Numbered from the stretch's first letter, positions 31,951-41,086 are shown. The stretch is DNA of 46,116 bases from Nocardioidaceae bacterium (GCA_030447585.1 JAUJOO010000002.1:62281-108396); one strand, 5' to 3'. Numbers and translations are program-made. Notes: generated from the letters alone by a model not told the origin.

Positions 31951-32577
31951 ATGACGACTTACCCCGGCCTGCCCGGACCGGAGATCTCACCCCACCTGAC
32001 CCGACTCGAGTCACGCGTGAAGTACTCACCAGGCACGGAGTTCACCATCGACCGCATCAGCATGGTGGGCAACACCGGCACCTACCTCGACAGCCCGTAT
32101 CACCGATTCGCCGACGGCTCCGACTTGGCTGACCTGCCGTTGACCTCCCTGGTAGACCTGCCGGCTGTCGTCGTTCGAACTTCAGGTACCGAGTCGCGTG
32201 CCGTTGACGTCGGTGCGCTGGCCGGACTGGACGTCACCGACCATGCGGTCCTGCTCCACACCGGGGGCGACGAGCACTGGGGCAGTCCGAAGTACGCCGA
32301 CAACGCGCCCTACCTCACCGAGGCAGGCGCCCGCTGGCTTGTCGAACGGCGGGTTCGGCTCGTGGGGATCGACTCCGTGAACATCGACAACGTGGAGGAC
32401 GGCAAGCGCCCCGCCCATACCCTCCTGCTCGCGGCCGCCATCCCGGTAGTCGAACACCTCACTGGGCTCGGTCAGCTGCCACCGACGAGTGCCCGATTCA
32501 CGGCGGCCCCACCTCGGGTCGCCAGCTTCGGAACATTTCCGGTGCGGGCTTACGCCACGGTGCCCACTGCTTCCTGA
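31951..32577 (+). CDS. Cyclase family protein (kynurenine formamidase-like fold)
   Basis: A 208-residue frame from the ATG at 31951; similarity actually starts 11 codons earlier (WVDLSHVIEAG), showing the true N-terminus is out of frame upstream. The fold is that of putative cyclases/KynB: TYPGLPGPEISPHL, NTGTYLDSPYHRFADG and LLHTGGDEHWGSPKY are visible. The metal motif HxGTHxD of KynB is NTGTYLD here, so two metal-binding histidines are replaced and the usual zinc hydrolysis may not occur. Substrate unknown. It follows the MmcQ-like gene in an apparent operon. Confidence 0.8.
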   Translation: MTTYPGLPGPEISPHLTRLESRVKYSPGTEFTIDRISMVGNTGTYLDSPYHRFADGSDLADLPLTSLVDLPAVVVRTSGTESRAVDVGALAGLDVTDHAVLLHTGGDEHWGSPKYADNAPYLTEAGARWLVERRVRLVGIDSVNIDNVEDGKRPAHTLLLAAAIPVVEHLTGLGQLPPTSARFTAAPPRVASFGTFPVRAYATVPTAS

Positions 32578-32712
32578 CGGTCAAGTGACGCGCGGGGACC
32601 GTCTCTGCTACCGGCGACGAGCTGCTCCACAGCTTCGAACCAGCAGGCGGTGAGCGGTCGAGCCGAGATGGTTCAAGGTGAGCGACATTCACGCCATGGC
32701 GTCCGAGGAGCG

Positions 32713-32718
32713 TAGGCT
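32713..32718 (+). promoter_or_regulatory. -10 box of the C1 aminopeptidase gene
   Basis: TAGGCT about 25 nt upstream of the ATG at 32744; the short leader carries GGAAGG at 32732-32737. Confidence 0.4.
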
Positions 32719-32743
32719 CAGTCCACCCACCGGAAGGACTCAC

Positions 32744-34105
32744 ATGGGCAGCGACGCCGGCCGCGCGTTGAACGACGGCGACCTCGAGCGCTTCACCAAG
32801 CACTTCGAGTCCAACCCGGCGTACCGTCTGGCGCAGAATGCGGTCACCAGCACCGGCCTCGAGGACGTCGCTCTCGACAGGTCCGTCGTGACCTCTATCT
32901 CCACGTCGATGTCACACCACCTCGACGACTGGGAAGTCACCGACCAGAAGAAGAGTGGGCGCTGCTGGCTGTTCGCCGGGCTCAACCTGCTGCGCGCGGA
33001 CGCGGCGAAGACCATGTCGCTCAAGGACTTCGAGTTCTCACAGAACTACCTGCTCTTCTGGGACAAGCTCGAGAAGGCGAACTTCTGGCTCGAAGCGGTC
33101 ATCGAGACCGCTGAACGCGACATCGACGACCGAACTGTCGCGCATCTGCTCGCCAACCCAGCGGAAGACGGCGGCCAGTGGAACATGTTCGTCGCACTGG
33201 TGGCCAAGCACGGACTCGTTCCCAAGTCCGCGATGCCGGAGACACACTCGTCCTCAAAGACAGCGAGCCTCAACCGCGCCACCAGCCAGCTGCTGCGTCG
33301 TACAGCCCGCGACATCCGGGCCGACGCCGCGACAGGAGCGTCCGCCGACCAGCTGCGCGCCACGAAGCTGGAAGCGCTCCAGGTCATGCACCGCATCCTC
33401 GCTATCCACCTCGGTACCCCGCCGGCCACAGTGCAATGGCAGTGGAGCGACAAGGACAGGGGGTTCCATCGCGACAATGAGATGAGCCCGCAGGAGTTCG
33501 CCGCCAAGTACGCCGGCGTCGATCTCGAGGACTTCGCCTGCATCGTCCACGACCCGCGCCCCTCCAGCCAGGTGGGCCGGACCTACACCGTCGAATACCT
33601 CGGCAACATCGTCGATGCCCCGCCGGTGGTGTACCTCAACGTCGAGATGGCGCTGATGCGGGAGCTGGCCATGAAGTCGATCGTCGCGGGTGAACCGGTC
33701 TGGTTCGGCTGCGACACCGGCCAGATGGCAAACGTCGAGCGGGGCTACTGGGACGAGCAGCTGTACGACTACAACGGCGTGTACGACACCGACCTGACGA
33801 TGGCCAAGGCCGACCGTCTCATGCACCACGACACCCTGATGACGCATGCCATGCTCTTCACCGGCGTCGACGTGGTGGAGTCGACCGGTGGCCCGCAGGT
33901 GCCGAGGCGCTGGCGGGTCGAGAACAGCTGGGGCGACGAGAAGGCCGACAAGGGCTTCTGGACGATGAACGACAACTGGTTCGGCGAACACGTCTTCGAG
34001 ATCGCCGTACGCCGCTCGGCGCTGCCGGCCGACCTCCAGCGAGCCCTTGATGCTGCCCCCGTCGTGCTGCCTGCATGGGATCCGATGGGTTCGTTGGCGC
34101 ACTGA
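32744..34105 (+). CDS. pepC: C1 family aminopeptidase (PepC / bleomycin hydrolase type)
   Basis: Cytosolic papain-fold cysteine aminopeptidase of 453 residues, the normal size. The active site is complete: Gln68 and Cys74 (QKKSGRCWLFAG), His368 (HAMLFTGVD) and Asn394 (VENSWGDE). It removes N-terminal residues from peptides as a hexameric self-compartmentalised enzyme. GGAAGG precedes the ATG at 32744; the open frame upstream to 32678 lacks family similarity and covers the promoter box. It stands alone between the cyclase and the convergent nei gene. Confidence 0.94.
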   Translation: MGSDAGRALNDGDLERFTKHFESNPAYRLAQNAVTSTGLEDVALDRSVVTSISTSMSHHLDDWEVTDQKKSGRCWLFAGLNLLRADAAKTMSLKDFEFSQNYLLFWDKLEKANFWLEAVIETAERDIDDRTVAHLLANPAEDGGQWNMFVALVAKHGLVPKSAMPETHSSSKTASLNRATSQLLRRTARDIRADAATGASADQLRATKLEALQVMHRILAIHLGTPPATVQWQWSDKDRGFHRDNEMSPQEFAAKYAGVDLEDFACIVHDPRPSSQVGRTYTVEYLGNIVDAPPVVYLNVEMALMRELAMKSIVAGEPVWFGCDTGQMANVERGYWDEQLYDYNGVYDTDLTMAKADRLMHHDTLMTHAMLFTGVDVVESTGGPQVPRRWRVENSWGDEKADKGFWTMNDNWFGEHVFEIAVRRSALPADLQRALDAAPVVLPAWDPMGSLAH

Positions 34106-34114
34106 CGAGCTGGT

Positions 34115-34142
34115 GTGGAAGGAGGGAGCAGCGATCTTCCAC
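34115..34142. terminator. Inverted repeat downstream of pepC
   Basis: GTGGAAG (34115-34121) and CTTCCAC (34136-34142), a perfect 7-bp stem with a 14-nt loop, 10 bases after the pepC stop. The rest of 34143-34353 holds nothing I can recognise. Confidence 0.35.
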
Positions 34143-34353
34143 CCGATGAAACCGGTCGTGGCGGACCGCACCCGCCAACCTCGGCCACGATGCAGCCGCC
34201 TCCCTACCCGTTAACTCCCTAACCGCTGCCCAGGCGGGACCGCCCAAGCACACCAGCACCTCCCCAACGGCGGCACGCGTGGAGTCATCGTCCTGCGACC
34301 ATGACGTCCTGGGTGGAGCACAACACTCGCAGGGGACCGCGCCACGGCGCACG

Positions 34354-35166
34354 TCAGCGGCGACGCTGACACGTCGGACACCAGAAGAGGTTGCGTCCCT
34401 CGAGGAGTCGGGTCCGAATGAGGCCGCCACACACGTGGCAGGGCTGGCCGGCCCGGCGGTAGACGTACACCTCGCCGCCGTGGTCGTCGATGCGGGCCGG
34501 TCTGCCCATCGCCTCCGGCTCGTGCTCTGGGCGCACGGTGTCGATCCGACCGGTCTGGACGCCGTAGTCCATGAGGTCGACGAGGTCGAACCACAGCCGC
34601 TCCCACCGACGTTTCGACACCTTGACCCCTGGCGTCAGCGGATGCAGCCGGGCTCGGAAGAGCGCTTCGGCGCGGAAGATGTTCCCCACGCCCGCCAGCA
34701 CCGACTGGTCCATCAGCAGTGCTCCCACCGCCTTCGTGCTCTTGTGGATGCGTGCGTACGCCTTGTCAGGGTCTGCGTCCGGGCGCAGGGGGTCGGCACC
34801 CAGCCGGGCGAGGATCACTGCCATCTGGTCCGCATCTATCAGCTCGCACGTGGTGGCCCCGCGCAGGTCGGCGTATGCCGTTCGACCGACGATGCGCAGC
34901 CGCACGGCCCCGACGGCAGGCGGCGGGACGCCTTCCTGGATCGCGAGAGCACCGATGAGGCCGAGGTGCACATGGACGATGGGACCGTGGTCGAACCGGA
35001 TGAACAGATGCTTGCCCGCTGACTCCGCGACCTCCAGCACGTGCCCGTCGACGGCGGCGGCACCGTCACTGAAGCGCCCCTGCGGGCTGGTGACCTCCAC
35101 CGGCTGGCAGGCGAACAGCGCATTCAGGTCCGAGGCAAGCCGATAGAGGGTATGACCTTCTGGCAT
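34354..35166 (-). CDS. nei: Fpg/Nei family DNA glycosylase-AP lyase (endonuclease VIII type)
   Basis: Base-excision repair enzyme that removes oxidised bases and nicks the strand. The 270 residues begin MPEGHTLYRL: Pro2 is the nucleophile and Glu3 the acid, and PEGHT (not PELPE) is Nei-type. The H2TH segment MDQSVLAGVGNIFRAEAL lies near residue 150, and the C-terminal zinc finger is CHVCG ... CPTC. It sits 8 bases downstream of rpiB on the same strand, so they are co-transcribed. Confidence 0.93.
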   Translation of the reverse strand: MPEGHTLYRLASDLNALFACQPVEVTSPQGRFSDGAAAVDGHVLEVAESAGKHLFIRFDHGPIVHVHLGLIGALAIQEGVPPPAVGAVRLRIVGRTAYADLRGATTCELIDADQMAVILARLGADPLRPDADPDKAYARIHKSTKAVGALLMDQSVLAGVGNIFRAEALFRARLHPLTPGVKVSKRRWERLWFDLVDLMDYGVQTGRIDTVRPEHEPEAMGRPARIDDHGGEVYVYRRAGQPCHVCGGLIRTRLLEGRNLFWCPTCQRRR

Positions 35167-35174
35167 TGCGCGCG

Positions 35175-35675
35175 TCAGGCTCCCACACTCGAGGAGTCCC
35201 CACCTGATCGGGGAAGGTCGGGCAGCCGGCCCGTCTGCTCGTAGTCGGCCAGCATGGCGATTCGCCGCTGATGGCGTTCGTCAGCGGTGAAGTCGGTGGA
35301 CAAGAAGACTTCGAGGAAGCGGATGGCATCCTCGGCAGAGTGCATTCGCGCGCCGATCGAGATCACGTTGGCGTCGTTGTGCAGCCGGCCGAGCTCCGCA
35401 GTCTCGACAGACCAAGCCAGGATCGCGCGCACACCGGCCACCTTGTTCGCCGCTACCTGCTCACCGTTACCGGACCCACCGATGACGACCGCGAGGCTCG
35501 TCGGCTCCGAAGCCACCGCCTCGGCGGCTCGCAGACAATAGACCGGGTAGTCGTCGTCGGCGTCGAAGACCTCGGGGCCGTGGTCGACCGGCTCATGACC
35601 GTGCTCACGCAGCCAGGCCACGAGCCGATCCTTCAGCTCCAGGCCGGCGTGGTCGGAGCCCAGGTGAACACGCAT
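35175..35675 (-). CDS. rpiB: Ribose-5-phosphate isomerase B
   Basis: Interconverts ribose 5-phosphate and ribulose 5-phosphate in the pentose phosphate pathway. The 166-residue protein starts MRVHLGSDHAGLELK and has IGGSGNGEQ, where the catalytic base position is Glu rather than the Cys of E. coli RpiB, as in mycobacterial enzymes. Homologous proteins start at this ATG (35673-35675); an ATG 9 bases upstream (35684) is also possible. Upstream lies a 42-bp tandem duplication ending at the DsbA gene stop. Downstream gene: nei. Confidence 0.94.
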   Translation of the reverse strand: MRVHLGSDHAGLELKDRLVAWLREHGHEPVDHGPEVFDADDDYPVYCLRAAEAVASEPTSLAVVIGGSGNGEQVAANKVAGVRAILAWSVETAELGRLHNDANVISIGARMHSAEDAIRFLEVFLSTDFTADERHQRRIAMLADYEQTGRLPDLPRSGGDSSSVGA

Positions 35676-35690
35676 GCTCCGCATCGTGTC

Positions 35691-35766
35691 AGGTCAACGC
35701 GGACCCTGGTGCGACGGGCCGGTCAGTGTTGAAGGTCAACGCGGACGCTGGTGCGACGGGCCGGTC
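35691..35766 (-). repeat. 42-bp tandem duplication between the DsbA-like gene and rpiB
   Basis: AGGTCAACGCGGAC(C/G)CTGG and the following bases to GGCCGGTCA occur at 35691-35724 and again at 35733-35766, nearly identical over 34 bases. The second copy includes the stop codon of the DsbA-like gene. Each copy carries a minus-strand TTGACC that could act as a -35 element for rpiB. Confidence 0.8.
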
Positions 35767-36376
35767 ATTCGAAGGTCGGCTCGAGGGTGCGGCTCCGCTT
35801 CAGCTCGTAGAAGCCGTCGACCCCGGCCACCAGCCGTACGCCGTCCCACAGCCGCCCCGCCGCCTCGCCACGGGGGATGGGTGTCACAACGGGTCCGAAG
35901 AACGCCACCCCCTCGACCGATATGACCGGAGTGCCGACGTCAAGGCCCACCTGGTCCATGCCAAGGTGATGTGACTTCTTGACTGCTTCGTCGAAGTCCG
36001 TGGAGTCTGCGGCGTCGGCGAGCTCGGTCGGAAGTCCGGCGGCGTCGAGGGCCTCCTCGATCGTCTCGCGGTTCTGCTCCCTGCCCTCGTTGTGGAAGCG
36101 GGTGCCCAGCTGGGTGTAGAGCCGGTCGAGAGCCTCGGCTCCGTGTGCCTCTGCTGCCGCTTGACACACCCGCACCGGCCCCCACTTCAGCCGGTTGAGG
36201 TAGTCCTCGTCAATGCCGTCCTTGTCCTCATTGAGGTAGGCCAAGCACATGACGTGAAAGCTGGTCTGCACGTCTCGGACCTGCTCCACCTCCTTCATCC
36301 ACCGAGAGGTGATCCACGCCCACGGGCACAGGGGGTCGAACCAGAAGTCGACCGTGGCGGAGATGGTGCGGCTCAT
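35765..36376 (-). CDS. DsbA family oxidoreductase (mycothiol-dependent nitroreductase type)
   Basis: Cytosolic thioredoxin-fold protein of 203 residues with an inserted helical domain, similar to the Rv2466c group that reduces substrates with mycothiol. The start FWFDPLCPWAWITSRWM contains the active site Cys-Pro-Trp-Ala: the second cysteine of CPWC is Ala, so it would work through one cysteine. GTPVISV near residue 150 is the cis-Pro loop region. AAGGAG precedes the ATG at 36376. It is divergent from pepN and upstream of rpiB. Confidence 0.9.
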   Translation of the reverse strand: MSRTISATVDFWFDPLCPWAWITSRWMKEVEQVRDVQTSFHVMCLAYLNEDKDGIDEDYLNRLKWGPVRVCQAAAEAHGAEALDRLYTQLGTRFHNEGREQNRETIEEALDAAGLPTELADAADSTDFDEAVKKSHHLGMDQVGLDVGTPVISVEGVAFFGPVVTPIPRGEAAGRLWDGVRLVAGVDGFYELKRSRTLEPTFE

Positions 36377-36474
36377 CGTGCTCCTTGTGGTGCGCCGGAC
36401 GGGTGTGCTGTCGACTTCATAACAAGTGGCTGCGCGCTTTCGGCATTCCCTGGTCTGCGTGACAGGATGACCCG

Positions 36475-39018
36475 ATGCCAGGAGTCAACCTCACCCGCGA
36501 CGAGGCAGCCGAACGTGCACGCATCCTCGACGTCGCCTCGTATGACGTCAGCCTCGACCTGACCACGTCCGACACCACCTTCGGGTCGACGACCGTCATC
36601 CGTTTCTCGTGCTCGCAGCCCGGGGCCACCACCTTCGTGGATCTCGTTGGCGCGACCGTCCACGAGATAGCCCTCAACGGGAGGTCGGTCGACCCGGCGG
36701 CGTACGCCGACAGCCGCATCCAGCTGACCGACCTGGCGGCTGACAACGAGCTGCGGGTGGTCGCCGACTGCACCTACAGCCACACAGGTGAGGGCCTGCA
36801 CCGGTTCGTCGACCCTGCCGACAAGCTCGTCTACCTCTACACCCAGTTCCAGGTCCCTGACGCTCGACGCGTCTACACGACGTTCGAACAGCCCGACCTC
36901 AAGGCGACGTTCACGTTCCACGTGACCGCCCCCGCGCACTGGGAGGTCGTCTCCAACTCCCCTACGCCGCAACCTGAGAGCCTCGACGCCGGCAGGGCAG
37001 TGTGGCACTTCGAGCCGACCAAGCGCATGTCGACGTACATCACCGCTCTGGTGGCGGGTGAGTACGCCGCCGTTCGCGACACTTACCGAGGCGAGCGCGG
37101 GGAGATACCGCTCGGAATCTTCCTGCGCGAGTCGCTGGTGCCCCACCTCGACCACGACGATCTGTTCGAGGTGACCAAGCAGGGTTTGGCCTACTTCGAG
37201 GACGCCTTCGACATGGCGTACCCCTTCGGCAAGTACGACCAGCTTTTCGTCCCCGAGTACAACATGGGTGCGATGGAGAACGCCGGGTGCGTCACCTTCC
37301 GCGACGAGTACATCTACCGCAGCCGGCAGACCCAGGCGGCATACCAGGGACGCGCGAACACGATCCTCCACGAGATGGCGCACATGTGGTTCGGGGACCT
37401 CGTCACCATGAAGTGGTGGGACGACCTATGGCTCAACGAGTCGTTCGCGGAGTGGGCATCGCACGAGGCAAGCGCCCATGCCACCAAGTACACCGCCGCC
37501 TGGACGAACTTCTGCAACGCCCGCAAGACGTGGGCATACCGGCAGGACCAGCTGCCCTCCACCCATCCCATCGCGGCCGACAACTACGATCTCGAAGCGG
37601 TAGAGGTCAACTTCGACGGCATCACCTACGCCAAGGGAGCCTCAGCGCTGCGGCAGCTGGTCGCATGGGTAGGTCCGGTGGAGTTCATCGCCGGCCTGCG
37701 GACTTACTTCGACCGTCATGCGTTCGGCAACAGCGAGCTGAACGATCTGCTGAAGGCGCTGGAAGAAGCATCGGGCCGAGAGCTCGGGTCGTGGACCAAG
37801 GAGTGGCTGCAGACGTCGGGGGTCAACACTTTGCGTCCCGCCTTCGACGTCGACGACACCGGTGCCTTTACCTCTTTCGCGGTGCAGCAGTCAGCCCATC
37901 CCGAGTACCCCGTCCTGCGGCGCCATCGACTCGCCGTCGGTCTCTATGACCTGACAGAGGACGGCCTGACGCGCCGGTCAAGCATCGAGCTCGACGTGTC
38001 TGGTGAAGACACCCCGGTCCCCCAGCTCGTCGGCGAGCAGCAGCCCGACCTCGTGCTGTTGAACGACGGCGACCTGACCTACGCGAAGGTCCGCCTCGAC
38101 GGACGCTCCCTTGCCACCATCGTCGCCCACATCGACAGGTTCCAGGACTCGCTGTCTCGCGCACTCGCCTGGGGGGCTGCCTGGGACATGACTCGCGACG
38201 CGGAGATGCGCGCCACCGACTGGGTGTCGCTCGTGCTGCGTGGCCTTGGCGTGGAGGACGACCAGTTCGCGGTGCGGTCACTGGTCAGCCGCGCCGGTCA
38301 GGCCATATCTCAGTATGCCGCGCCGGCCAACCGTAGCCTCCTCGTCGACCGCTGGGAGACGGGCCTGCTCCGGCTACTTCGGGAAGCCGAACCCGGCAGT
38401 GACGCCCAGCTTGCCTTCGCGCGAGGGCTGGCCCAAGCGGCGCACGGCGTGGAGGCACTCGAGCTTCTCGGCGGGCTGCTCGACGGCTCGAAGACTGTGG
38501 AGGGACTGGCCGTGGACACCGACCTGCGCTGGTTGATCTTGACCGGCCTGGCACGGGAAGGGCGCGCCGACGATACCGCCGTCGACCGCGAGCTGGAGCG
38601 CGACAACACCATCTCAGGGCAGGAGTCTGCTGCTGCAGCCCGAGCGGCGATGCCCACCGCCGCTGCCAAAGAGCACGCCTGGGCGCAGGCGGTGGACCGC
38701 GACGACATCGCCAACGAGACGATGCGCAGCATCGCGCTGAGCTTCAACCAGCCTCGGCAGGAGGAGGTCCTGCGCCCCTACCTAGCGCGCTACCTGACGG
38801 CGGCAGAGACGATCTGGGAGTCTCGCGGCGTCCACCACGCCACCACCGTGCTCACGTTCATGTTCCCACGCGAGCTCGCCAGCCGTGAGACGCTGGAGGC
38901 GACCGACGCCTGGCTGGCAACAGGCAAGGGCAACCCGGCGGCCCGTCGCCTGGTGTCCGAGGGCCGCGACGACGTGGCCAGGGCACTCGCCGCCCAAGGG
39001 TTCGACGCCCACGGCTGA
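36475..39018 (+). CDS. pepN: Aminopeptidase N (M1 family)
   Basis: Zinc aminopeptidase of 847 residues that trims peptides from the N-terminus. The exopeptidase motif GAMEN is at residues 265-269 and the zinc site HEMAH at 299-303 with the third ligand Glu322 (HEXXH-x18-E, NESFAEW). An ERAP1-like C-terminal helical domain follows from about residue 510. Length and layout match actinobacterial PepN. CAGGAT ends 6 nt before the ATG, so it may be leaderless. Its TGA overlaps the next ATG (TGATG). Confidence 0.97.
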   Translation: MPGVNLTRDEAAERARILDVASYDVSLDLTTSDTTFGSTTVIRFSCSQPGATTFVDLVGATVHEIALNGRSVDPAAYADSRIQLTDLAADNELRVVADCTYSHTGEGLHRFVDPADKLVYLYTQFQVPDARRVYTTFEQPDLKATFTFHVTAPAHWEVVSNSPTPQPESLDAGRAVWHFEPTKRMSTYITALVAGEYAAVRDTYRGERGEIPLGIFLRESLVPHLDHDDLFEVTKQGLAYFEDAFDMAYPFGKYDQLFVPEYNMGAMENAGCVTFRDEYIYRSRQTQAAYQGRANTILHEMAHMWFGDLVTMKWWDDLWLNESFAEWASHEASAHATKYTAAWTNFCNARKTWAYRQDQLPSTHPIAADNYDLEAVEVNFDGITYAKGASALRQLVAWVGPVEFIAGLRTYFDRHAFGNSELNDLLKALEEASGRELGSWTKEWLQTSGVNTLRPAFDVDDTGAFTSFAVQQSAHPEYPVLRRHRLAVGLYDLTEDGLTRRSSIELDVSGEDTPVPQLVGEQQPDLVLLNDGDLTYAKVRLDGRSLATIVAHIDRFQDSLSRALAWGAAWDMTRDAEMRATDWVSLVLRGLGVEDDQFAVRSLVSRAGQAISQYAAPANRSLLVDRWETGLLRLLREAEPGSDAQLAFARGLAQAAHGVEALELLGGLLDGSKTVEGLAVDTDLRWLILTGLAREGRADDTAVDRELERDNTISGQESAAAARAAMPTAAAKEHAWAQAVDRDDIANETMRSIALSFNQPRQEEVLRPYLARYLTAAETIWESRGVHHATTVLTFMFPRELASRETLEATDAWLATGKGNPAARRLVSEGRDDVARALAAQGFDAHG

Positions 39019-39860
39019 TGGAGGCGAGACCGGTCTCCAGCGCGGACCTGCCAGCGCTGTGCAGCCTTGTCTCGCGCTGCCGCGCCCATGCGGCGGCTCG
39101 CGCGTTCCCCTCGACAAGCGACCTTCCCAGCCTTCTCGTCGAGGAGTCGGCCCGGTCGAACGCCCGCGTCTGGGTTGACGAGGGTCATCGGGTTGTCGCC
39201 TGGGCGTTCGCTCAAGCCACCTTCGGCAACGTCCTCTTCGACGTCGACGTGGAAGCTCGTCGCGACGGACTTGACGACCAGGTGCTGTCAACGGTCTGTG
39301 CCCTGCTACGAGGCGTCGGCGCCGACAGCGCGGACACGCCGCTGGAGTCAGACGACGCCTGGCGCCGGGCGATACTCGTCCGGCACGGGTTCGTCGACAC
39401 CCAGGCCGACGTCATACACCTGTCGAACGAGAACCCGAGCGCTCACGCCCGTGCGTCGGTGCCGGCCGGTGTCGAGCTCCGCAGCAATGCTGCACGCAGT
39501 GGTTCACCAAGGGCCTTTGAGCCGTCAGGCGCCCGGACAGGCTTCGCGCTTTGCCGGGCCCTCCAGCCAAGCTGGCTGACCAGGCGCCGATACAGCGGGT
39601 TGCACGTTCCCCATTGCGGGTCAGTTGCGACGTACTGGGGTCTAGGGGGCGCCTGTGTGAAGCAAGTTCGGCTTGCGGATCACGCCCACCGAATGCTTCG
39701 CGCCCGCGCTATCTGGCAGTCGCGCGGTGGTCTTCCTGACGCTGCGTCGAGCCCCGTTCTACTCCCGTCCGATCGACGTGCACCACGAGCGCGCGCCGCT
39801 ATCGTCCCAGTCAACGAGGCGGTGGTCGACGGTGGCTGCCTTACAGCTCCGCCGCACTAG
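39018..39860 (+). pseudogene. GNAT acetyltransferase gene truncated by a dispersed repeat
   Basis: The frame starts one base inside the pepN stop codon. Residues 1-155 look like the first half of a tandem-GNAT protein: MEARPVSSADLPALCSLVS, VWVDEGHRVVAWAFA, DDAWRRAILVRHGFVDTQAD in part as RRAILVRHGF, then PAGVELR, the usual opening of a second GNAT domain. Similarity stops at about 39485, and the frame then runs by chance through the repeat at 39565-39677 to 39860. The acetyl-CoA loop of the second domain is missing, so the product is probably inactive. Confidence 0.5.
39565..39677 (+). repeat. Dispersed repeat of about 110 bp, copy A
   Basis: Matches 41290-41396 in the same orientation at about 85 percent identity with small indels. 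Internal hairpins are AGCCA-agc-TGGCT at the left end and GCAAG-ttcgg-CTTGC at the right end; in copy B the second stem is kept with a G-U pair. The minus strand reads IRKPNLLHTGAP-stop, like the DUF5130 C-terminus in copy B. Confidence 0.85.
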
Positions 39861-40030
39861 CATCGGTACGGTCCCGAGTATCGACACCAATGTGAGGAGC
39901 CTGAAGTATTGGCCTGCCGGGATCGCCGCGCCGAGGGCGGATACAGTCAGATCGACATGCGCCGTTTGACTGGCGGCTACCGGGACCTCGGGCGGATGCT
40001 GACCAAGCAGGGTGTTGAGGTGACGGCCCT
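39678..40030. other. Decayed stretch between repeat copy A and the serine hydrolase
   Basis: No intact gene. From 39861 to the TGA at 40032-40034 a frame reads ... GGYSQIDMRRLTGGYRDL ... VEVTAL and stops in overlap (GTGA) with the next gene start, as if it were the 3' end of a lost upstream gene of the same operon. I do not recognise it. Confidence 0.4.
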
Positions 40031-41086
40031 GTGACCCGCCGGACCACGGGGCAACTCAAGGAGGCCCTCGATGCCCTCGTGGCGGATGGGGCCACGCCCG
40101 GCTACGCCGCCTTCGTCCGGGTGGGCGCCGAGACGTCCCAGTTGATCGGCGGCGCACTGGAGACTGCCCCCCGTTCCCCGGCTCCGGATCCGAGCACCGT
40201 CTATGACGTCGCCTCACTCACGAAGGTTCTGGCGACGTGGGGTGTGGTGGGACGACTGCTCGCAAACAGGCTGATCGGGCTGGAGGACCAGGTCTCGCGC
40301 TTCTTCGCCGACGTGCACCCGGGGTGGGCCGAGCACACGATCGCCGACCTGCTTCTCCACCGCACGAGGCTGCCAACGGCGACTTGGCTGTCGCAGTACG
40401 GCAACGACCCGGAGGCGGTCCGCTACGGGGTGCTCACGGCCGAGCCCGCAGACCGCCCCGCCGAGCCGGCGCAGTACCTGAACCGGGGTTACCTGGTGCT
40501 CGGCTGGGTGGTCGAGGCCGTGACCGGCGGGCGATTCGCTGATGTGGTGGCCCGAGAGTGGTGGCACCCGCTGGGGCTTGAGGACACGTCCTTCGAACCG
40601 CTGGTAGCAGGCGTGGCCCCAGAGCGCATCGCTCCGACCGAGGACGTCGGCGGGGAAGTCGGTCGACTGCGCGGGGTTGTGCACGACGAGAACGCTCGGC
40701 TGCTCGGCGGTGTGGCCGGCCACGCGGGAACCTTCAGCACCCTGAACGACTTGGCCAGGTTCACCATGCTCGTGGTCGACGACCCTGGGTCGCTCCGGCT
40801 GCCGTCTGACTACCTCGCGCTGTCGCGGGCGCCGCTGATCGCATCGACCGACGGCCGCTCACGCTCACTGGGATGGTGGACGTCCGACGACGGCGCGTTG
40901 GTGCGCCACGATGGCTTCACCGGCACCACCGTCTGCTTCGCGCCGCGGACCGGCGACCTAGGTGTACTGCTCACCAACTCCGTGTATTTCGGTCGCCGCA
41001 GTCCGCGGATAGATGCGGTGCGGAAGCTGCTCGCGTCGGTGGTGACCGAGCGAGAGCCGGCTTACGGTCGCGCGACGTCGTCCTGA
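40031..41086 (+). CDS. Serine hydrolase of the beta-lactamase/penicillin-binding (class C-like) family
   Basis: The 351 residues contain the three active-site elements of the family: Ser62-Leu-Thr-Lys65 (VASLTKV), Tyr149-Leu-Asn151 (QYLNRGYLVLGWV) and the late HDGFTG in place of KTG. No signal peptide, so it is predicted cytosolic, as for esterase EstB-type or peptidase-type members; hydrolysis of beta-lactams should not be assumed. The GTG start overlaps a remnant frame upstream. Right flank: repeat copy B. Confidence 0.87.
   Translation: MTRRTTGQLKEALDALVADGATPGYAAFVRVGAETSQLIGGALETAPRSPAPDPSTVYDVASLTKVLATWGVVGRLLANRLIGLEDQVSRFFADVHPGWAEHTIADLLLHRTRLPTATWLSQYGNDPEAVRYGVLTAEPADRPAEPAQYLNRGYLVLGWVVEAVTGGRFADVVAREWWHPLGLEDTSFEPLVAGVAPERIAPTEDVGGEVGRLRGVVHDENARLLGGVAGHAGTFSTLNDLARFTMLVVDDPGSLRLPSDYLALSRAPLIASTDGRSRSLGWWTSDDGALVRHDGFTGTTVCFAPRTGDLGVLLTNSVYFGRRSPRIDAVRKLLASVVTEREPAYGRATSS

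Noticed and set aside
40031-41086. True beta-lactamase resistance gene
   Set aside because: No signal peptide and the third motif is HDG, not KTG; family membership alone does not support antibiotic hydrolysis.
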